From the NCBI RefSeq assembly GCF_035978755.1, contig NZ_CP108414.1:372001-436000 (forward strand): a DNA stretch of 64,000 nucleotides, written 5' to 3'. The position numbers were made by a program, and so were the translations under genes. Shown piece by piece: positions 24,447 to 32,005 of the stretch. The notes beneath the pieces are model-generated. The model worked only from the letters and a program-made list of their open reading frames with translations, was not told the DNA's origin and searched no databases. Positions within the stretch are counted from its first letter, which is position 1. Each line of letters begins with the position of its first letter. Source of the DNA: Streptomyces sp. NBC_01298. Lineage in GTDB: Bacteria; Actinomycetota; Actinomycetes; Streptomycetales; Streptomycetaceae.

Positions 24447-25088
24447 GTGGAGCCGTCCCCCAAGGAGCCGGCGCGGCGCCGCGTCCCGCAGGCGCAGCGC
24501 AAGTCCGAGAGCCGCGCCCGCCTCATCGACGCGGCGGCCGACCTCTTCGCCCGCAAGGGGTTCCACGGCGTCTCCGCCGAAGCCGTCGCCGAGGCGGCCG
24601 GGCGCACCACGGGCGCGCTCTACAGCCACTTCGGCGGCAAGGAGGGGCTGCTGCTGGCGCTCCTGGAGGTCTGGAAGGAGCGCACCGGCGAGGAGCTGGC
24701 CGCCGAGATCGCGGCCGGGGACCCGGCCGACCCCGCCGTGCACTTCTCCGCGATGTGGGGCAGCCTCACCCGCCCGCACCCGGAGCACGGCGACTCCTGG
24801 CTGCTCCTGGAGACGGAGCTGTGGCTGCACGCCGCCCGCGGCCCCCTCATCGGAGACCGGCTCGCCCAGCGGTACACCGAGATCCGCGCCCAGCTCGGCG
24901 AGGGGCTGGCCGACTGGGCCGGGGCCACCGGCACCCCCTTGCCCCGTACGCCGGAGGAGACCGGCACCCTCGTCCTCGGCATCCTCCTGGGACTCGCCAT
25001 GCAGCACCGCCTCGAACCGGCCGCCGTCCCCGACGGGCTCGTCGTCGAGGCCCTGGGCGCCGTCCTGGGACTCGGCGGAGCCCGCTGA
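24447..25088 (+). CDS. TetR family transcriptional regulator
   Basis: A 213-residue repressor-type protein. The N-terminal DNA-binding domain shows the family pattern at residues about 20-70: 'SRARLIDAAADLFARKGFHGVSAEAVAEAAGRTTGALYSHFGGKEGLLLALL'-type helices (quoted in part: AEAAGRTTGALYSHF as recognition helix). The C-terminal part is a helical ligand-binding domain. GTG at 24447 has AGGAGG five bases upstream. The perfect TTATATCGG repeat just upstream is the likely operator for its own gene and for the divergent FUSC exporter. The following P450 gene lies 146 bp downstream in the same direction and may also be controlled. Confidence 0.92.
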   Translation: MEPSPKEPARRRVPQAQRKSESRARLIDAAADLFARKGFHGVSAEAVAEAAGRTTGALYSHFGGKEGLLLALLEVWKERTGEELAAEIAAGDPADPAVHFSAMWGSLTRPHPEHGDSWLLLETELWLHAARGPLIGDRLAQRYTEIRAQLGEGLADWAGATGTPLPRTPEETGTLVLGILLGLAMQHRLEPAAVPDGLVVEALGAVLGLGGAR

Positions 25089-25134
25089 GCCGCGCACCAC
25101 GGCTCCGAACCGCGCCACCCCGAACCGCCGCCCC

Positions 25135-25165
25135 GGCGACCCGGCGACCCGGCGCCCGGCGACCC
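25135..25165. repeat. Short GGCGACCC tandem repeat
   Basis: GGCGACCC occurs at 25135, 25143 and 25158, with a one-base-shorter copy at 25151, in the 146-bp gap between the TetR and P450 genes. The gap has no other recognisable element. Confidence 0.7.
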
Positions 25166-25234
25166 GCGCCGCGCCGAACCGTCCGACCCGACGATCCGCA
25201 CCACCCCGAGCCGTCCGACGAAGGGAACCGCCCC

Positions 25235-26452
25235 GTGCTGCCCACCGGCGAGATAGACCTCCTCGAGGACACCTGGGCCCGTGAGGTCCCGCACGCCCAG
25301 TTCACCCGGCTGCGCCGGGAGGACCCGGTCCACTGGCACGAGGTGCCGGGCCGGCACGCCGGCTTCTACGCCGTCACCCGCCACGCCGACGTCAAGGCCG
25401 TCAGCCGCGACCCCGAGCTGTGGTCCACCGAACTCGGCTCGTTCATGATCCGGGACCAGAACCCGGAGTCCCTGGAGACCCTGCGCCTGGTCCTGCTGGG
25501 CATGGACGCCCCGCGCCACTCCCGGTACCGCTCGCTGGTCAGCGCGGGTTTCACGCCCCGGGTCGTACGAAGGCTCGCGGACCGGATCCAGGAGCGGGCT
25601 GTCGCCCTGGTGGAGCGGGCGGTCACCCCGGGGCGGGACATGGACTTCGTCGCGGAGGTCGCCGCCTGGCTGCCGATCCAGACGATCTGCGAGATGGTCG
25701 GCGTCCCCGAGGGGGACGAGCGGCTGATCTTCGACTGGAGCAACCGGATGGCCGGCTCCCAGGACCCCGAGCTGTCGGCCGGCAAACACGACAGCGATCT
25801 CGCGGCCGCCGAGATCTACGCGTACTGCGACGCACTGGCCGACGAGCGGCGGGCCCGCCCGCGGGAGGACATCCTCTCGACGCTGGTGCACGCCGAGGTC
25901 GACGGGGACCGGCTGTCGCCGGACGAGATCAACATGTTCTTCGTCCTGCTCTGCGTCGCCGGGAACGAGACCACCCGCAACCTCCTCTCCGGCGCCCTGA
26001 TCGCCCTCATCGACCACCCCGCGGCGCGCGCCGAACTGGCCGCAGCCCCCGCGGACGAGGCCCTGTGGACCTCGGCGACGGAGGAGTTCCTGCGCTGGGG
26101 CGGCTCGATCCACAACTTCCGGCGCACCGCCACCCGTGACACCGTCCTGCACGGCCGGCCCGTCGCCGAGGGGCAGAAGGTGGTCACCTACTACACCTCC
26201 GCCAACCGGGACGAGGAGGTCTTCGCCGACCCCTTCGCCTTCGACATCCGCCGCACCCCGAACGACCACCTCACCTTCGGGGGCGGCGGCCCCCACTTCT
26301 GCCTGGGGGCCGGCCTCGCCCGCACCCAGATCAAGGCCCTGGTCCGGGAGCTCCTGCGCCGCCATCCCGAGGTCTCCCTCACGGGGGAGGTCCGCCGCCT
26401 GCGCTCGGACTTCATCAACGGGGTCAAATACCTCCCGGTGCGTTTCGGATAG
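25235..26452 (+). CDS. Cytochrome P450 (CYP124/125/142-like)
   Basis: A 405-residue soluble P450. The I-helix oxygen-activation motif is AGNETTR (near residue 243), the K-helix ExxR is in 'TEEFLR', and the heme-binding loop is FGGGGPHFCLG with C356 as the heme ligand. The wording 'GNETTRN', 'NFRRTATRDT' and the ending 'RLRSDFINGVKYLPV' is close to the actinobacterial CYP124/125/142 group, known in mycobacteria for hydroxylating methyl-branched lipids and steroid side chains. GTG at 25235 has AAGGGA upstream and starts where P450 similarity begins. No ferredoxin gene is adjacent. Substrate is not proven. Confidence 0.93.
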   Translation: MLPTGEIDLLEDTWAREVPHAQFTRLRREDPVHWHEVPGRHAGFYAVTRHADVKAVSRDPELWSTELGSFMIRDQNPESLETLRLVLLGMDAPRHSRYRSLVSAGFTPRVVRRLADRIQERAVALVERAVTPGRDMDFVAEVAAWLPIQTICEMVGVPEGDERLIFDWSNRMAGSQDPELSAGKHDSDLAAAEIYAYCDALADERRARPREDILSTLVHAEVDGDRLSPDEINMFFVLLCVAGNETTRNLLSGALIALIDHPAARAELAAAPADEALWTSATEEFLRWGGSIHNFRRTATRDTVLHGRPVAEGQKVVTYYTSANRDEEVFADPFAFDIRRTPNDHLTFGGGGPHFCLGAGLARTQIKALVRELLRRHPEVSLTGEVRRLRSDFINGVKYLPVRFG

Positions 26453-26540
26453 CCACCGGCCACCGGCCGCCACCGCCGACCGCCCCCGGGACCTTCGCCC
26501 CTGCAAGGGCCCTCGCCGTCGCTGTTACAGTTGTGGGCAG

Positions 26541-26655
26541 CGAAGGGGAGTAGTCCCGAAAACCGCTGGTCGACATACTGGACGCCCCGACGGGTCCCGG
26601 CCACCGGGCCACCGCGCTTCAGGCGCGGGGCGGACGAGACCTTCGGCCAAGGCAT
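26541..26655 (+). ncRNA. yybP-ykoY manganese riboswitch (candidate)
   Basis: The 5' leader of the GDT1-family gene carries two hallmarks of the yybP-ykoY aptamer: AAGGGGAGTAG at 26543-26553 and CGAGACCTTCGGCCAAGGCATGA from about 26634 to 26656, with GC-rich pairing arms between them (for example CCGCGC-TTCA-GGCGCGG near 26612-26628). A TACAGT at 26526-26531 could be the -10 box. Downstream, CCCACA/TGTGGG at 26663-26680 forms a hairpin that may be the expression platform. In this class Mn2+ binding turns on manganese exporters. Confidence 0.82.
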
Positions 26656-26780
26656 GACCCGTCCCACATCACCGTGTGGGCCTCTTCGTCGTGCCGGGCC
26701 GAATGGTTCTTCCCGTCGCCTCCCGCTGGGTGCCGATCCGAGCCATGAGAGCCCGGCTCCAGCAGAAAGCAGCACCCGGA

Positions 26781-27365
26781 ATGGCTCTCGACCCCGTGGC
26801 GATCTTCACCGCCTTCGGTCTGATCTTCCTTGCCGAGCTCCCCGACAAGACCATGTTCGCCTCGCTGGCCATGGGCACCCGGATGCGGCCGCTGTACGTA
26901 TGGTTCGGCACCTCCACCGCGTTCATCGTGCACGTGGCCATCGCGGTCGGCGCCGGAAGTCTGCTGAGCATGCTGCCGAACATGGCCGTCAAGCTCACCT
27001 CCGCCGCCCTGTTCGCCTTCGGCGCCATCGTCATGATGCGCTCCGGCGGGGACGATGACGAGGCGGACTCGGCGGCCAAGTCCGTCACCGGCTTCTGGCC
27101 CGTCTTCACCACGGCGTTCATGGCCGTCTTCATCGGCGAATGGGGCGACCTGACGCAGATCACCACCGCCAACCTCGCCGCCACCAACGGCTGGCTGCCG
27201 ACCGCCATCGGCTCCGCGGCGGCCCTCATGTCGGTGTCCGCCCTCGCCCTGATCGTGGGCCGGTTCATCGCCAAGCGGGTCCCGCTCAAGACCGTTCAGC
27301 GCTTCGGCGCCCTGTGCATGGCAGCGCTGGCCGTCTGGACGCTCATCGAAGCCTTCACCGGCTGA
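26781..27365 (+). CDS. TMEM165/GDT1 family manganese exporter
   Basis: A 194-residue membrane protein of six or so helices in two repeated halves. Each half contains the family's acidic motif: 'AELPDKT' near residue 18 and 'EWGDLTQ' near residue 120, corresponding to the usual E-x-G-D-[KR]-[TS] that coordinates divalent cations. A short charged loop (GGDDDEADS) separates the halves. Members export Mn2+ (or Ca2+). ATG at 26781 is chosen because the first membrane helix starts there; an ATG 12 codons upstream is in frame. The candidate yybP-ykoY riboswitch in its leader supports manganese control of expression. Confidence 0.9.
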   Translation: MALDPVAIFTAFGLIFLAELPDKTMFASLAMGTRMRPLYVWFGTSTAFIVHVAIAVGAGSLLSMLPNMAVKLTSAALFAFGAIVMMRSGGDDDEADSAAKSVTGFWPVFTTAFMAVFIGEWGDLTQITTANLAATNGWLPTAIGSAAALMSVSALALIVGRFIAKRVPLKTVQRFGALCMAALAVWTLIEAFTG

Positions 27366-27392
27366 CGCCGACCGTCCCGTTCGGCGTCAGCC
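27360..27392. terminator. Bidirectional terminator covering both stop codons
   Basis: GGCTGACGCCGA (27360-27371) pairs with TCGGCGTCAGCC (27381-27392) around a nine-base loop. The stem contains the stop codons of both convergent genes, GDT1 (27363-27365) and VOC (27387-27389). Confidence 0.8.
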
Positions 27393-28169
27393 CGCCTGCC
27401 GCGGCGCCGCCTCGAGCAGGGCGAACACCGCCCCGCTCGGGTCCGCCAGCCAGGCGATCCGCCCGACGTCGGGCACGTCCGCGCCCGGCAACAGCACCGC
27501 GCCGCCGCTGGTCCGCGCGGCGGCGACCACGGCGTCCACGTCCGCGACGGCGAAGTACGGCACCCAGCGCGCGTCCGTCTCCCCCTCCCGCAGGGGCGCC
27601 ACCCCGCCGAAGGATGCGTCCTCCTGGTCCCCGTCGGCCGTGCTGAGGACCTGGTAGGTCATGCCGGGCGCATCCATCTCCCGTGAGCGCGTCCCGAAGA
27701 GGGCTCCGTAGAAGGCGAGCGCCGCCATCGGGTCCGGCACGTGCAGTTCGACCCAGCACAGCGCGTTGTCGACGGAGGTCAGCTCCAGTCCCGGTGTCCG
27801 GCCCGGCTTCCAGACGGCGAAGTCGGCGCCCTGCTGGTCGGTGTACTGCGCGAGCCATCCCTCCCCCATGACGTCCATCGGCTCGACGCGGACGGCGCCC
27901 CCGCCGTCGCGCACGCCGCGGGTGGCGGCCTCCGCGTCGTCGGTCCGGAAGTACACGGTCCACGCGGAGGTGGCCCCGGGGTCGAGCTGCCCCACCGCGG
28001 CGACGGTCTTCCCGTCCACCTGGAAGAACCCGTACCCGCCGGTATCGGGCCCGAGCAGGTGGAACTCCCAGCCGAAGACGGCCCGGTAGAAGGCCGCGGC
28101 CCGGGGGATGTCGGGGCTCCCGAGGTCGATCCAGTTGGGCGAGCCGGGGCGGTAGTCGGTACCGAGCAC
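27387..28169 (-). CDS. VOC family protein (two glyoxalase-like domains)
   Basis: A 260-residue protein with two vicinal-oxygen-chelate modules. The first spans residues about 10-120 ('NWIDLGSPDIPRAAAFYRAVFGWEF') and the second about 130-258 ('CWVELHVPDPMAALAFYGALFG', ending 'WLADPSGAVFALLEA'). Each keeps the betaalphabetabetabeta pattern with 'FYxxxFGW' after the first strand. Such proteins act as glyoxalases, dioxygenases or resistance proteins by metal-assisted chemistry; the metal ligands are not clear here and the function is unknown. GTG at 28169 has AGGAGG upstream, which rules out the longer in-frame start at 28250. Confidence 0.88.
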   Translation of the reverse strand: MLGTDYRPGSPNWIDLGSPDIPRAAAFYRAVFGWEFHLLGPDTGGYGFFQVDGKTVAAVGQLDPGATSAWTVYFRTDDAEAATRGVRDGGGAVRVEPMDVMGEGWLAQYTDQQGADFAVWKPGRTPGLELTSVDNALCWVELHVPDPMAALAFYGALFGTRSREMDAPGMTYQVLSTADGDQEDASFGGVAPLREGETDARWVPYFAVADVDAVVAAARTSGGAVLLPGADVPDVGRIAWLADPSGAVFALLEAAPRQAG

Positions 28170-28193
28170 GGGTTCCTCCTGCGTTGGGGTTCG

Positions 28194-28212
28194 GATGCGA
28201 GGTACCCGCATC
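28194..28212. promoter_or_regulatory. Inverted repeat upstream of the VOC gene
   Basis: GATGCG (28194-28199) and CGCATC (28207-28212) flank AGGTACC, giving a 6-bp inverted repeat 25 bases before the VOC start. Candidate operator; no binding protein is known. Confidence 0.4.
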
Positions 28213-28351
28213 GCGCCCCCGCACCCCGGCTTCCCCTCCCAGCGCCACACGTACGGTCCCCACGGCGCACCGCATTCGGCCGGTGGCCGCGGCTGTCCGC
28301 CCGCCCGTCCACCCCGCCGGGCCGGCCGCGGACCGCGCCACCGGGCCGCTT

Positions 28352-29029
28352 CTAGTAGGGGCCGCCGCGGAACAGCACGCTGCCCTGGTGGCGCGGGCGG
28401 TCGCCCCGTTCGTGGGCGGCGTCGGAACGGTCGGCGGGGGCCGCGAGTCCGGCGAGGGTCCGCAGGGTCTCCAGACCGGCCATGACCTCGTCACGGCGTG
28501 CCGCGGACTTCATCCAGGCGGGCATCCGGGCGAACATCGACAGGGTCGGAGAGGTGTGCCGCTCGCGCAGCCGGGCGCCCACGTAGGCGGCGAGGGCTTC
28601 GACGTGCTCCTCGTCGTAGGCCCACAGGATCCGTCCCGCACAGCGGGTCTGCAGCCAGAGCGGACGCCGGAAGAAGGGGTCCTCGGTGCCCCCGACCGAG
28701 ACCCCGACCAGCGCGGCGCCCCGCTCCTGGGCCGACCAGTCGGCCGTCGCCCCGCATGCCGCGCAGGCGAGCCGGCGGGGCTGGAAGAGCAGGGAGCTGA
28801 AGTACTTCGGCTTCGCGAGGCCGGGCCGCGGCAGGACGAGCGCGCGGCCGCCGCACCGCGGACAGACCACGAGCACCCGGCCGGTGAACTGGACCAGCCA
28901 CGTGCCGTGGTCCTGGTGCCGGACGGGTTCGGCGGGTTCGGCGGGTTCGGCGGCTACGGATTCGGCTGGTACGGGTACGGGTGCGGCGGGATCGGAGCCC
29001 GTGGAGGGGAGGGACGGCATGAACGCCAT
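28352..29029 (-). CDS. Hypothetical protein with zinc-ribbon-like cysteine pairs
   Basis: A 225-residue protein I cannot assign to a known family. After a Pro/Ala/Glu-rich N-terminus with repeated PAEPAEPAEP, a region at about residues 50-100 has 'VVCPRCGGRAL' and 'LACAACGATADW', two CxxC pairs that could bind one zinc, like a zinc ribbon. The C-terminal half has 'LWLQTRCAGRILWAYDEEHVEALAAYVGARLRER' and a helical end. No membrane segment. ATG at 29029 is preferred because GGGAGG lies eight bases upstream. Neighbours do not suggest a role. Similar short proteins occur widely in Streptomyces as uncharacterised genes. Confidence 0.72.
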   Translation of the reverse strand: MAFMPSLPSTGSDPAAPVPVPAESVAAEPAEPAEPVRHQDHGTWLVQFTGRVLVVCPRCGGRALVLPRPGLAKPKYFSSLLFQPRRLACAACGATADWSAQERGAALVGVSVGGTEDPFFRRPLWLQTRCAGRILWAYDEEHVEALAAYVGARLRERHTSPTLSMFARMPAWMKSAARRDEVMAGLETLRTLAGLAAPADRSDAAHERGDRPRHQGSVLFRGGPY

Positions 29030-29087
29030 GCTGCCAGCCCTCCCCCGCCGGGCGCCCGCCACCCGGCACCCACTCGGGGCCCAGCGG

Positions 29088-29453
29088 TCAGCCGGCCTTC
29101 CCGGGAGCGGCGGCCGTGGCCCGCAGCAGGTCCCTCAGGAGGACGAAGTCGATCTTCTCCGGTGTGCGGAAGCGCAGGCAGACCTTGCCCATGTCGTGGT
29201 CCGCGAGCCGCGCGCCGAAGGCCTCGCGAACCTCCGCGCGCATCAGGTAGAAGGAGACGTACTGCTTCTGGCTCGCGAAGGCGATCTCCCCGACCCCGTC
29301 CCGCTCGTACACGGGCATCCCGTACGCCATCGCTTCGGTGAATCCGCGAAGCTCCGTACGGCACAGCTCGCGCAAGCGCACCAGTGCCTCCCTGCGCCCC
29401 TCGGGAACCTCCGCGAGGTACGCGTCCACGTCTTCCGCCCGGCTCTGCACCAT
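29088..29453 (-). CDS. DUF1801 (YdhG/YdeI-like) protein
   Basis: A 121-residue cytosolic protein. The pattern 'VDAYLAEVPEGRREALVRLRELCR', 'EAMAYGMPVYERDG', 'FASQKQYVSFYLM' and 'DHDMGKVCLRFRTPEKID' matches the DUF1801 fold, whose members are small and lack a defined enzymatic role (some are linked to iron or frataxin-like folds). ATG start; the gene diverges from the SRPBCC/ArsR operon. The shared 126-bp gap contains two matching inverted repeats, so it may be under the same ArsR-type control. Confidence 0.85.
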   Translation of the reverse strand: MVQSRAEDVDAYLAEVPEGRREALVRLRELCRTELRGFTEAMAYGMPVYERDGVGEIAFASQKQYVSFYLMRAEVREAFGARLADHDMGKVCLRFRTPEKIDFVLLRDLLRATAAAPGKAG

Positions 29454-29492
29454 GGGTCCGAGCGTAGGCGAACTCGCGCGCCCCCTCCTCGC

Positions 29493-29541
29493 GCAACCTC
29501 ACGGTTGCGGGATGACGAGGGACGTGCAACCCTGGAGTTGC
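29493..29541. promoter_or_regulatory. Twin GCAAC-N6-GTTGC operators
   Basis: Two copies of GCAAC-N6-GTTGC lie at 29493-29508 and 29526-29541, 33 bp apart (about three helical turns). The first extends to CGCAACC/GGTTGCG and the second to GTGCAAC/GTTGCAC. They sit between the DUF1801 gene and the SRPBCC/ArsR operon. The linked ArsR-type regulator is the likely binder. Confidence 0.75.
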
Positions 29542-29579
29542 ACCGAATCACTCAATGGCTTGCGACGAAGGAGTCCCTG

Positions 29580-30026
29580 ATGAACGCGGACCGGATCGAA
29601 CGCGACACCCTGATCGAAGCGTCCCTCGAGCGGGTCTGGTCCCTGGTGGCCGAGCCGGGCTTCTGGGTGGGCGACGAGGGCAGCCTGGCCGGCACGGTGG
29701 CCCGGGAGGGCGAGTCGGTCGTGGCGAAGAACAGCGAGTACGGCGAGTTCCCGGTACGGGTGGAGAAGGTGGACCCCCCGACCTATCTGGCGTACCGGTG
29801 GGCCAGCGCCTTCCCCGGACAGGAGCTGCGCGCGGACAACAGCACCCTGGTGGAGTTCACGCTGAGCCGCGAGGGCGACAAGACGCGGCTGCGCGTCGTG
29901 GAGAGCGGGTTCGCGGCCCTGGCCGGGTCCGAGGAACTGCGCGACAAGGCGCTCAAGGACAACACCGGCGGCTGGCCGCAGGTGCTCGACGCCTTCAAGA
30001 AGCGCGTCGAACAACCGGCCGCGTGA
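29580..30026 (+). CDS. SRPBCC (AHSA1-like) protein
   Basis: A 148-residue helix-grip protein. Typical segments are 'IERDTLIEASLERVWSLVAEPGFWVGDEG' (first strand and helix), 'FPVRVEKVDPPTYLAYRWA', 'LVEFTLSREGDKTRLRVVESGF' and the final 'GWPQVLDAFKKRVEQ', as in the activator of Hsp90 ATPase homologue 1-like group. These proteins bind small hydrophobic ligands; the ligand is unknown. AAGGAG stands before the ATG. The stop overlaps the GTG of the ArsR gene; the pairing of an AHSA1-like protein with an ArsR regulator in one operon is common in bacteria. Confidence 0.9.
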   Translation: MNADRIERDTLIEASLERVWSLVAEPGFWVGDEGSLAGTVAREGESVVAKNSEYGEFPVRVEKVDPPTYLAYRWASAFPGQELRADNSTLVEFTLSREGDKTRLRVVESGFAALAGSEELRDKALKDNTGGWPQVLDAFKKRVEQPAA

Positions 30027-30394
30027 GCGAGGACCCCCCCTCGGCCGACGAGGCGGTCGACCAGGTCCTCGTCGCACTGGCCGACCCGACCCGCCGCAGG
30101 CTGCTCGGCCTGCTCGCCGCTCACGGCGAGGTCACCGCGACCACGCTCGCCGAGGGGCTGCCCGTCTCCCGGCAAGCGGTGGTCAAGCACCTCGCCGTCC
30201 TGGACGCGGCCGGGCTGGTCTCCGGCAGCCGGGTCGGACGCGAGGTCCGGTACACCGTGCGGCCCGCGGCCTTGGACTCGACGGCACGGTGGATGACCAC
30301 CCTCGCGGCCGACTGGGACCGGCGGCTGGCAGCCGTCAAACGGATCGCCGAGGCGGCGGAACGGGATGCGGGCCGGGGCGCCACGGACCGATAG
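30023..30394 (+). CDS. ArsR family winged-helix regulator
   Basis: A 123-residue regulator. The winged helix spans residues about 10-95: 'ALADPTRRRLLGLLAAHGEVTATTLAEGLPVSRQAVVKHLAVLDAAGLV' type (recognition helix SRQAVVKHLAVLD) and the wing 'GSRVGREVRYTVRP'. The metal-site cysteines of classical ArsR proteins are absent, so it belongs to the metal-independent group linked to SRPBCC proteins. The GTG overlaps the upstream stop (GTGA), and its TAG stop shares its last G with a GTG of the methyltransferase gene. It probably binds the two GCAAC-N6-GTTGC repeats ahead of the operon. Confidence 0.92.
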   Translation: MSEDPPSADEAVDQVLVALADPTRRRLLGLLAAHGEVTATTLAEGLPVSRQAVVKHLAVLDAAGLVSGSRVGREVRYTVRPAALDSTARWMTTLAADWDRRLAAVKRIAEAAERDAGRGATDR

Positions 30395-31245
30395 TGGGAA
30401 CTGTGAACGACTGGCCGGAGGGAACCGGACGAGCCGAAGGACCCGGGGGGACCGAAGCGGGCGGCGCGGACCACGGCGGCGGGCAGGAGCCCGTCGCCTG
30501 GTCCGGGCCGGAGGGCGCGCGGGCCTTCGCCTCCGTGGAGGCGGCCACGGACTGGCTGCTCGGGTATCCCTTCGTCTTCCGGGCCCTGGCCCGGTGGGTC
30601 GGCGACGGATCCGTCCTGGTGGACTACGGATGCGGGCCCGGCAAGGTGGCCGACCACGGGGCCCGGCTGCTCGGAGCGAAGGTGCTGGGCGTGGACGCCT
30701 CCCCCGAAATGCTCGCGCTGGCCCGCGGCTCGGGGACGGCGGTCGCCGAATACCACCTGGTCACGGACGGGCGCGCGGACTGCCTGGCGGACGGCGGCGC
30801 CGACGCCGTCATGTGCAACCACGTCCTGGCGTCGCTGCCCACCGAGGAAACGGTGCTCTCGGTGTTCCGGGAGATCCGCCGGATCCTGCGCCCCGGCGGC
30901 CCGTTCGTGCTGCTGGCCACCGATCCCGCGTGCAGCGGGACGGAGTACGCCTCGCTGAGCATCGGCGAGGCGGGTGCCGCGTACGGCCCGGGCGACGAGC
31001 TGCCCGTCCGGCTCCGGCGTACGGACGGCAGCTGGCAGGTGATGCCCAACCACGCCTGGCCCGTGGACTTCTACCCGGCCCTGCTGGAGCGGGCCGGATT
31101 CACCCTCCTCGTCCAGCACCGCCCGACCGTGGAGGAGGCCTTCGGCATCCCCGGCCTCGTCGACCCGGACCTCGCCGCCGGCCGCGACTGGGCGGCCGAA
31201 CGGGCCGGCCCCCCGCTGGTGATCACCACGGCGCTGGCGGTCTGA
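30394..31245 (+). CDS. Class I SAM-dependent methyltransferase
   Basis: A 283-residue methyltransferase. The SAM-binding motif I is 'VLVDYGCGPGKVADHGA' near residue 75, motif II acidic 'VLGVDASPEMLALA', and later motifs 'DAVMCNHVLASLP' and 'RRILRPGGPFVLLATD'. The N-terminus (about 45 residues) is Gly/Glu-rich and disordered. GTG at 30394 overlaps the ArsR stop (TAGTG); GTG at 30403 behind GGGA is the alternative start. The methyl acceptor is unknown. It is the third gene of the SRPBCC-ArsR operon. Confidence 0.85.
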   Translation: MGTVNDWPEGTGRAEGPGGTEAGGADHGGGQEPVAWSGPEGARAFASVEAATDWLLGYPFVFRALARWVGDGSVLVDYGCGPGKVADHGARLLGAKVLGVDASPEMLALARGSGTAVAEYHLVTDGRADCLADGGADAVMCNHVLASLPTEETVLSVFREIRRILRPGGPFVLLATDPACSGTEYASLSIGEAGAAYGPGDELPVRLRRTDGSWQVMPNHAWPVDFYPALLERAGFTLLVQHRPTVEEAFGIPGLVDPDLAAGRDWAAERAGPPLVITTALAV

Positions 31246-31260
31246 GGGCGGGGGCCTTCC

Positions 31261-31316
31261 GAAGACACGGGCCCCCTCCAGGACACGGGCCCTTCCCAGG
31301 ACACGGGCCCTTCCCG
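31261..31316. repeat. 18-bp tandem repeats between convergent genes
   Basis: GGACACGGGCCCTTCCCA at 31281-31298 is repeated with one change at 31299-31316 and, less exactly, as a 20-bp copy at 31261-31280. The tract lies between the methyltransferase and rhodanese stops. GGGCCC palindromes in each unit could help termination. Confidence 0.8.
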
Positions 31317-31337
31317 GAACACCGGACCGCACGGCGG

Positions 31338-31865
31338 TCAGCAGGCGCAGGAGATGCCCGAGCGCGGGGCGGTCAGATCGTCGATCGCCCGCTGGTCGGT
31401 GCCCTGAGCCGTCTGGAAGGCGAAGCCCTCGCGGACCCAGTACTCGAATCCGCCGAGCATCTCCTTGACCTGGTAGCCCAGGCGGGCGAAGGCCAGCGCC
31501 GCCCGCGTGGCGCCGTTGCAGCCGGGTCCCCAGCAGTACGTGACCACCGTCAGCGCCGGGTCGATCAGCGAGGGCGCCAGCTCCGCGATCCGTGCCGTCG
31601 GAAGGTGCAGCGCCCCCGGGATGTGGCCCTGGTCCCAGGCGGCCTCGCTGCGGGAGTCGACCACCACCAGGCCGGGGACGCCGGAGAGCAGGTCGGCCCG
31701 TACGTCCGAGACGTCCGCCTCGAAGGCGAGCCGGGCGGCGTAGTGGGCGGCCGCTACACCCGGAGCGGCGGCCGGAACGGAGAGGACGGCGCTGGTGATC
31801 TCGGACTGGGTGATCTCGGACGGGGCGATCTCGGCGGAGACGGTGGGCAGGACGGTCGCGGACAT
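31338..31865 (-). CDS. Rhodanese-like domain protein
   Basis: A 175-residue single-domain rhodanese. The domain runs from about residue 55: 'DLLSGVPGLVVVDSRSEAAWDQGHIPGALHLP' type start and the active loop 'TYCWGPGCNGATRAA' with C111 as the sulfur-accepting cysteine and a second cysteine at 116. A Cys-x-Cys ends the chain (SCAC). Rhodaneses move sulfur or sense it. GAGGAG lies upstream of the ATG. It is downstream of the GlxA-type gene on the same strand with nested inverted repeats between them, so control by that regulator is likely. Confidence 0.92.
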   Translation of the reverse strand: MSATVLPTVSAEIAPSEITQSEITSAVLSVPAAAPGVAAAHYAARLAFEADVSDVRADLLSGVPGLVVVDSRSEAAWDQGHIPGALHLPTARIAELAPSLIDPALTVVTYCWGPGCNGATRAALAFARLGYQVKEMLGGFEYWVREGFAFQTAQGTDQRAIDDLTAPRSGISCAC

Positions 31866-31958
31866 CGGGGAACTCCTCGTACGGGGTGAAGGGCGGGGCT
31901 CGCCGACCGGGTGGACTCCCTCGCGGCGATGACTCCATCCTCTGCGCCCGTCACTCCC

Positions 31959-31988
31959 GCCACGAGTGGCGTAAACGCCTTCACTCGT
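31959..31988. promoter_or_regulatory. Nested inverted repeats between GlxA and rhodanese genes
   Basis: GCCAC-GA-GTGGC (31959-31970), GGCGT-AA-ACGCC (31968-31979) and an outer ACGAGTG/CACTCGT pair (31962-31968 and 31982-31988) overlap in the gap upstream of the rhodanese gene. Likely operator for the adjacent GlxA-type regulator. Confidence 0.6.
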
Positions 31989-32005
31989 CAAGATCCCGCC
32001 AGGTG

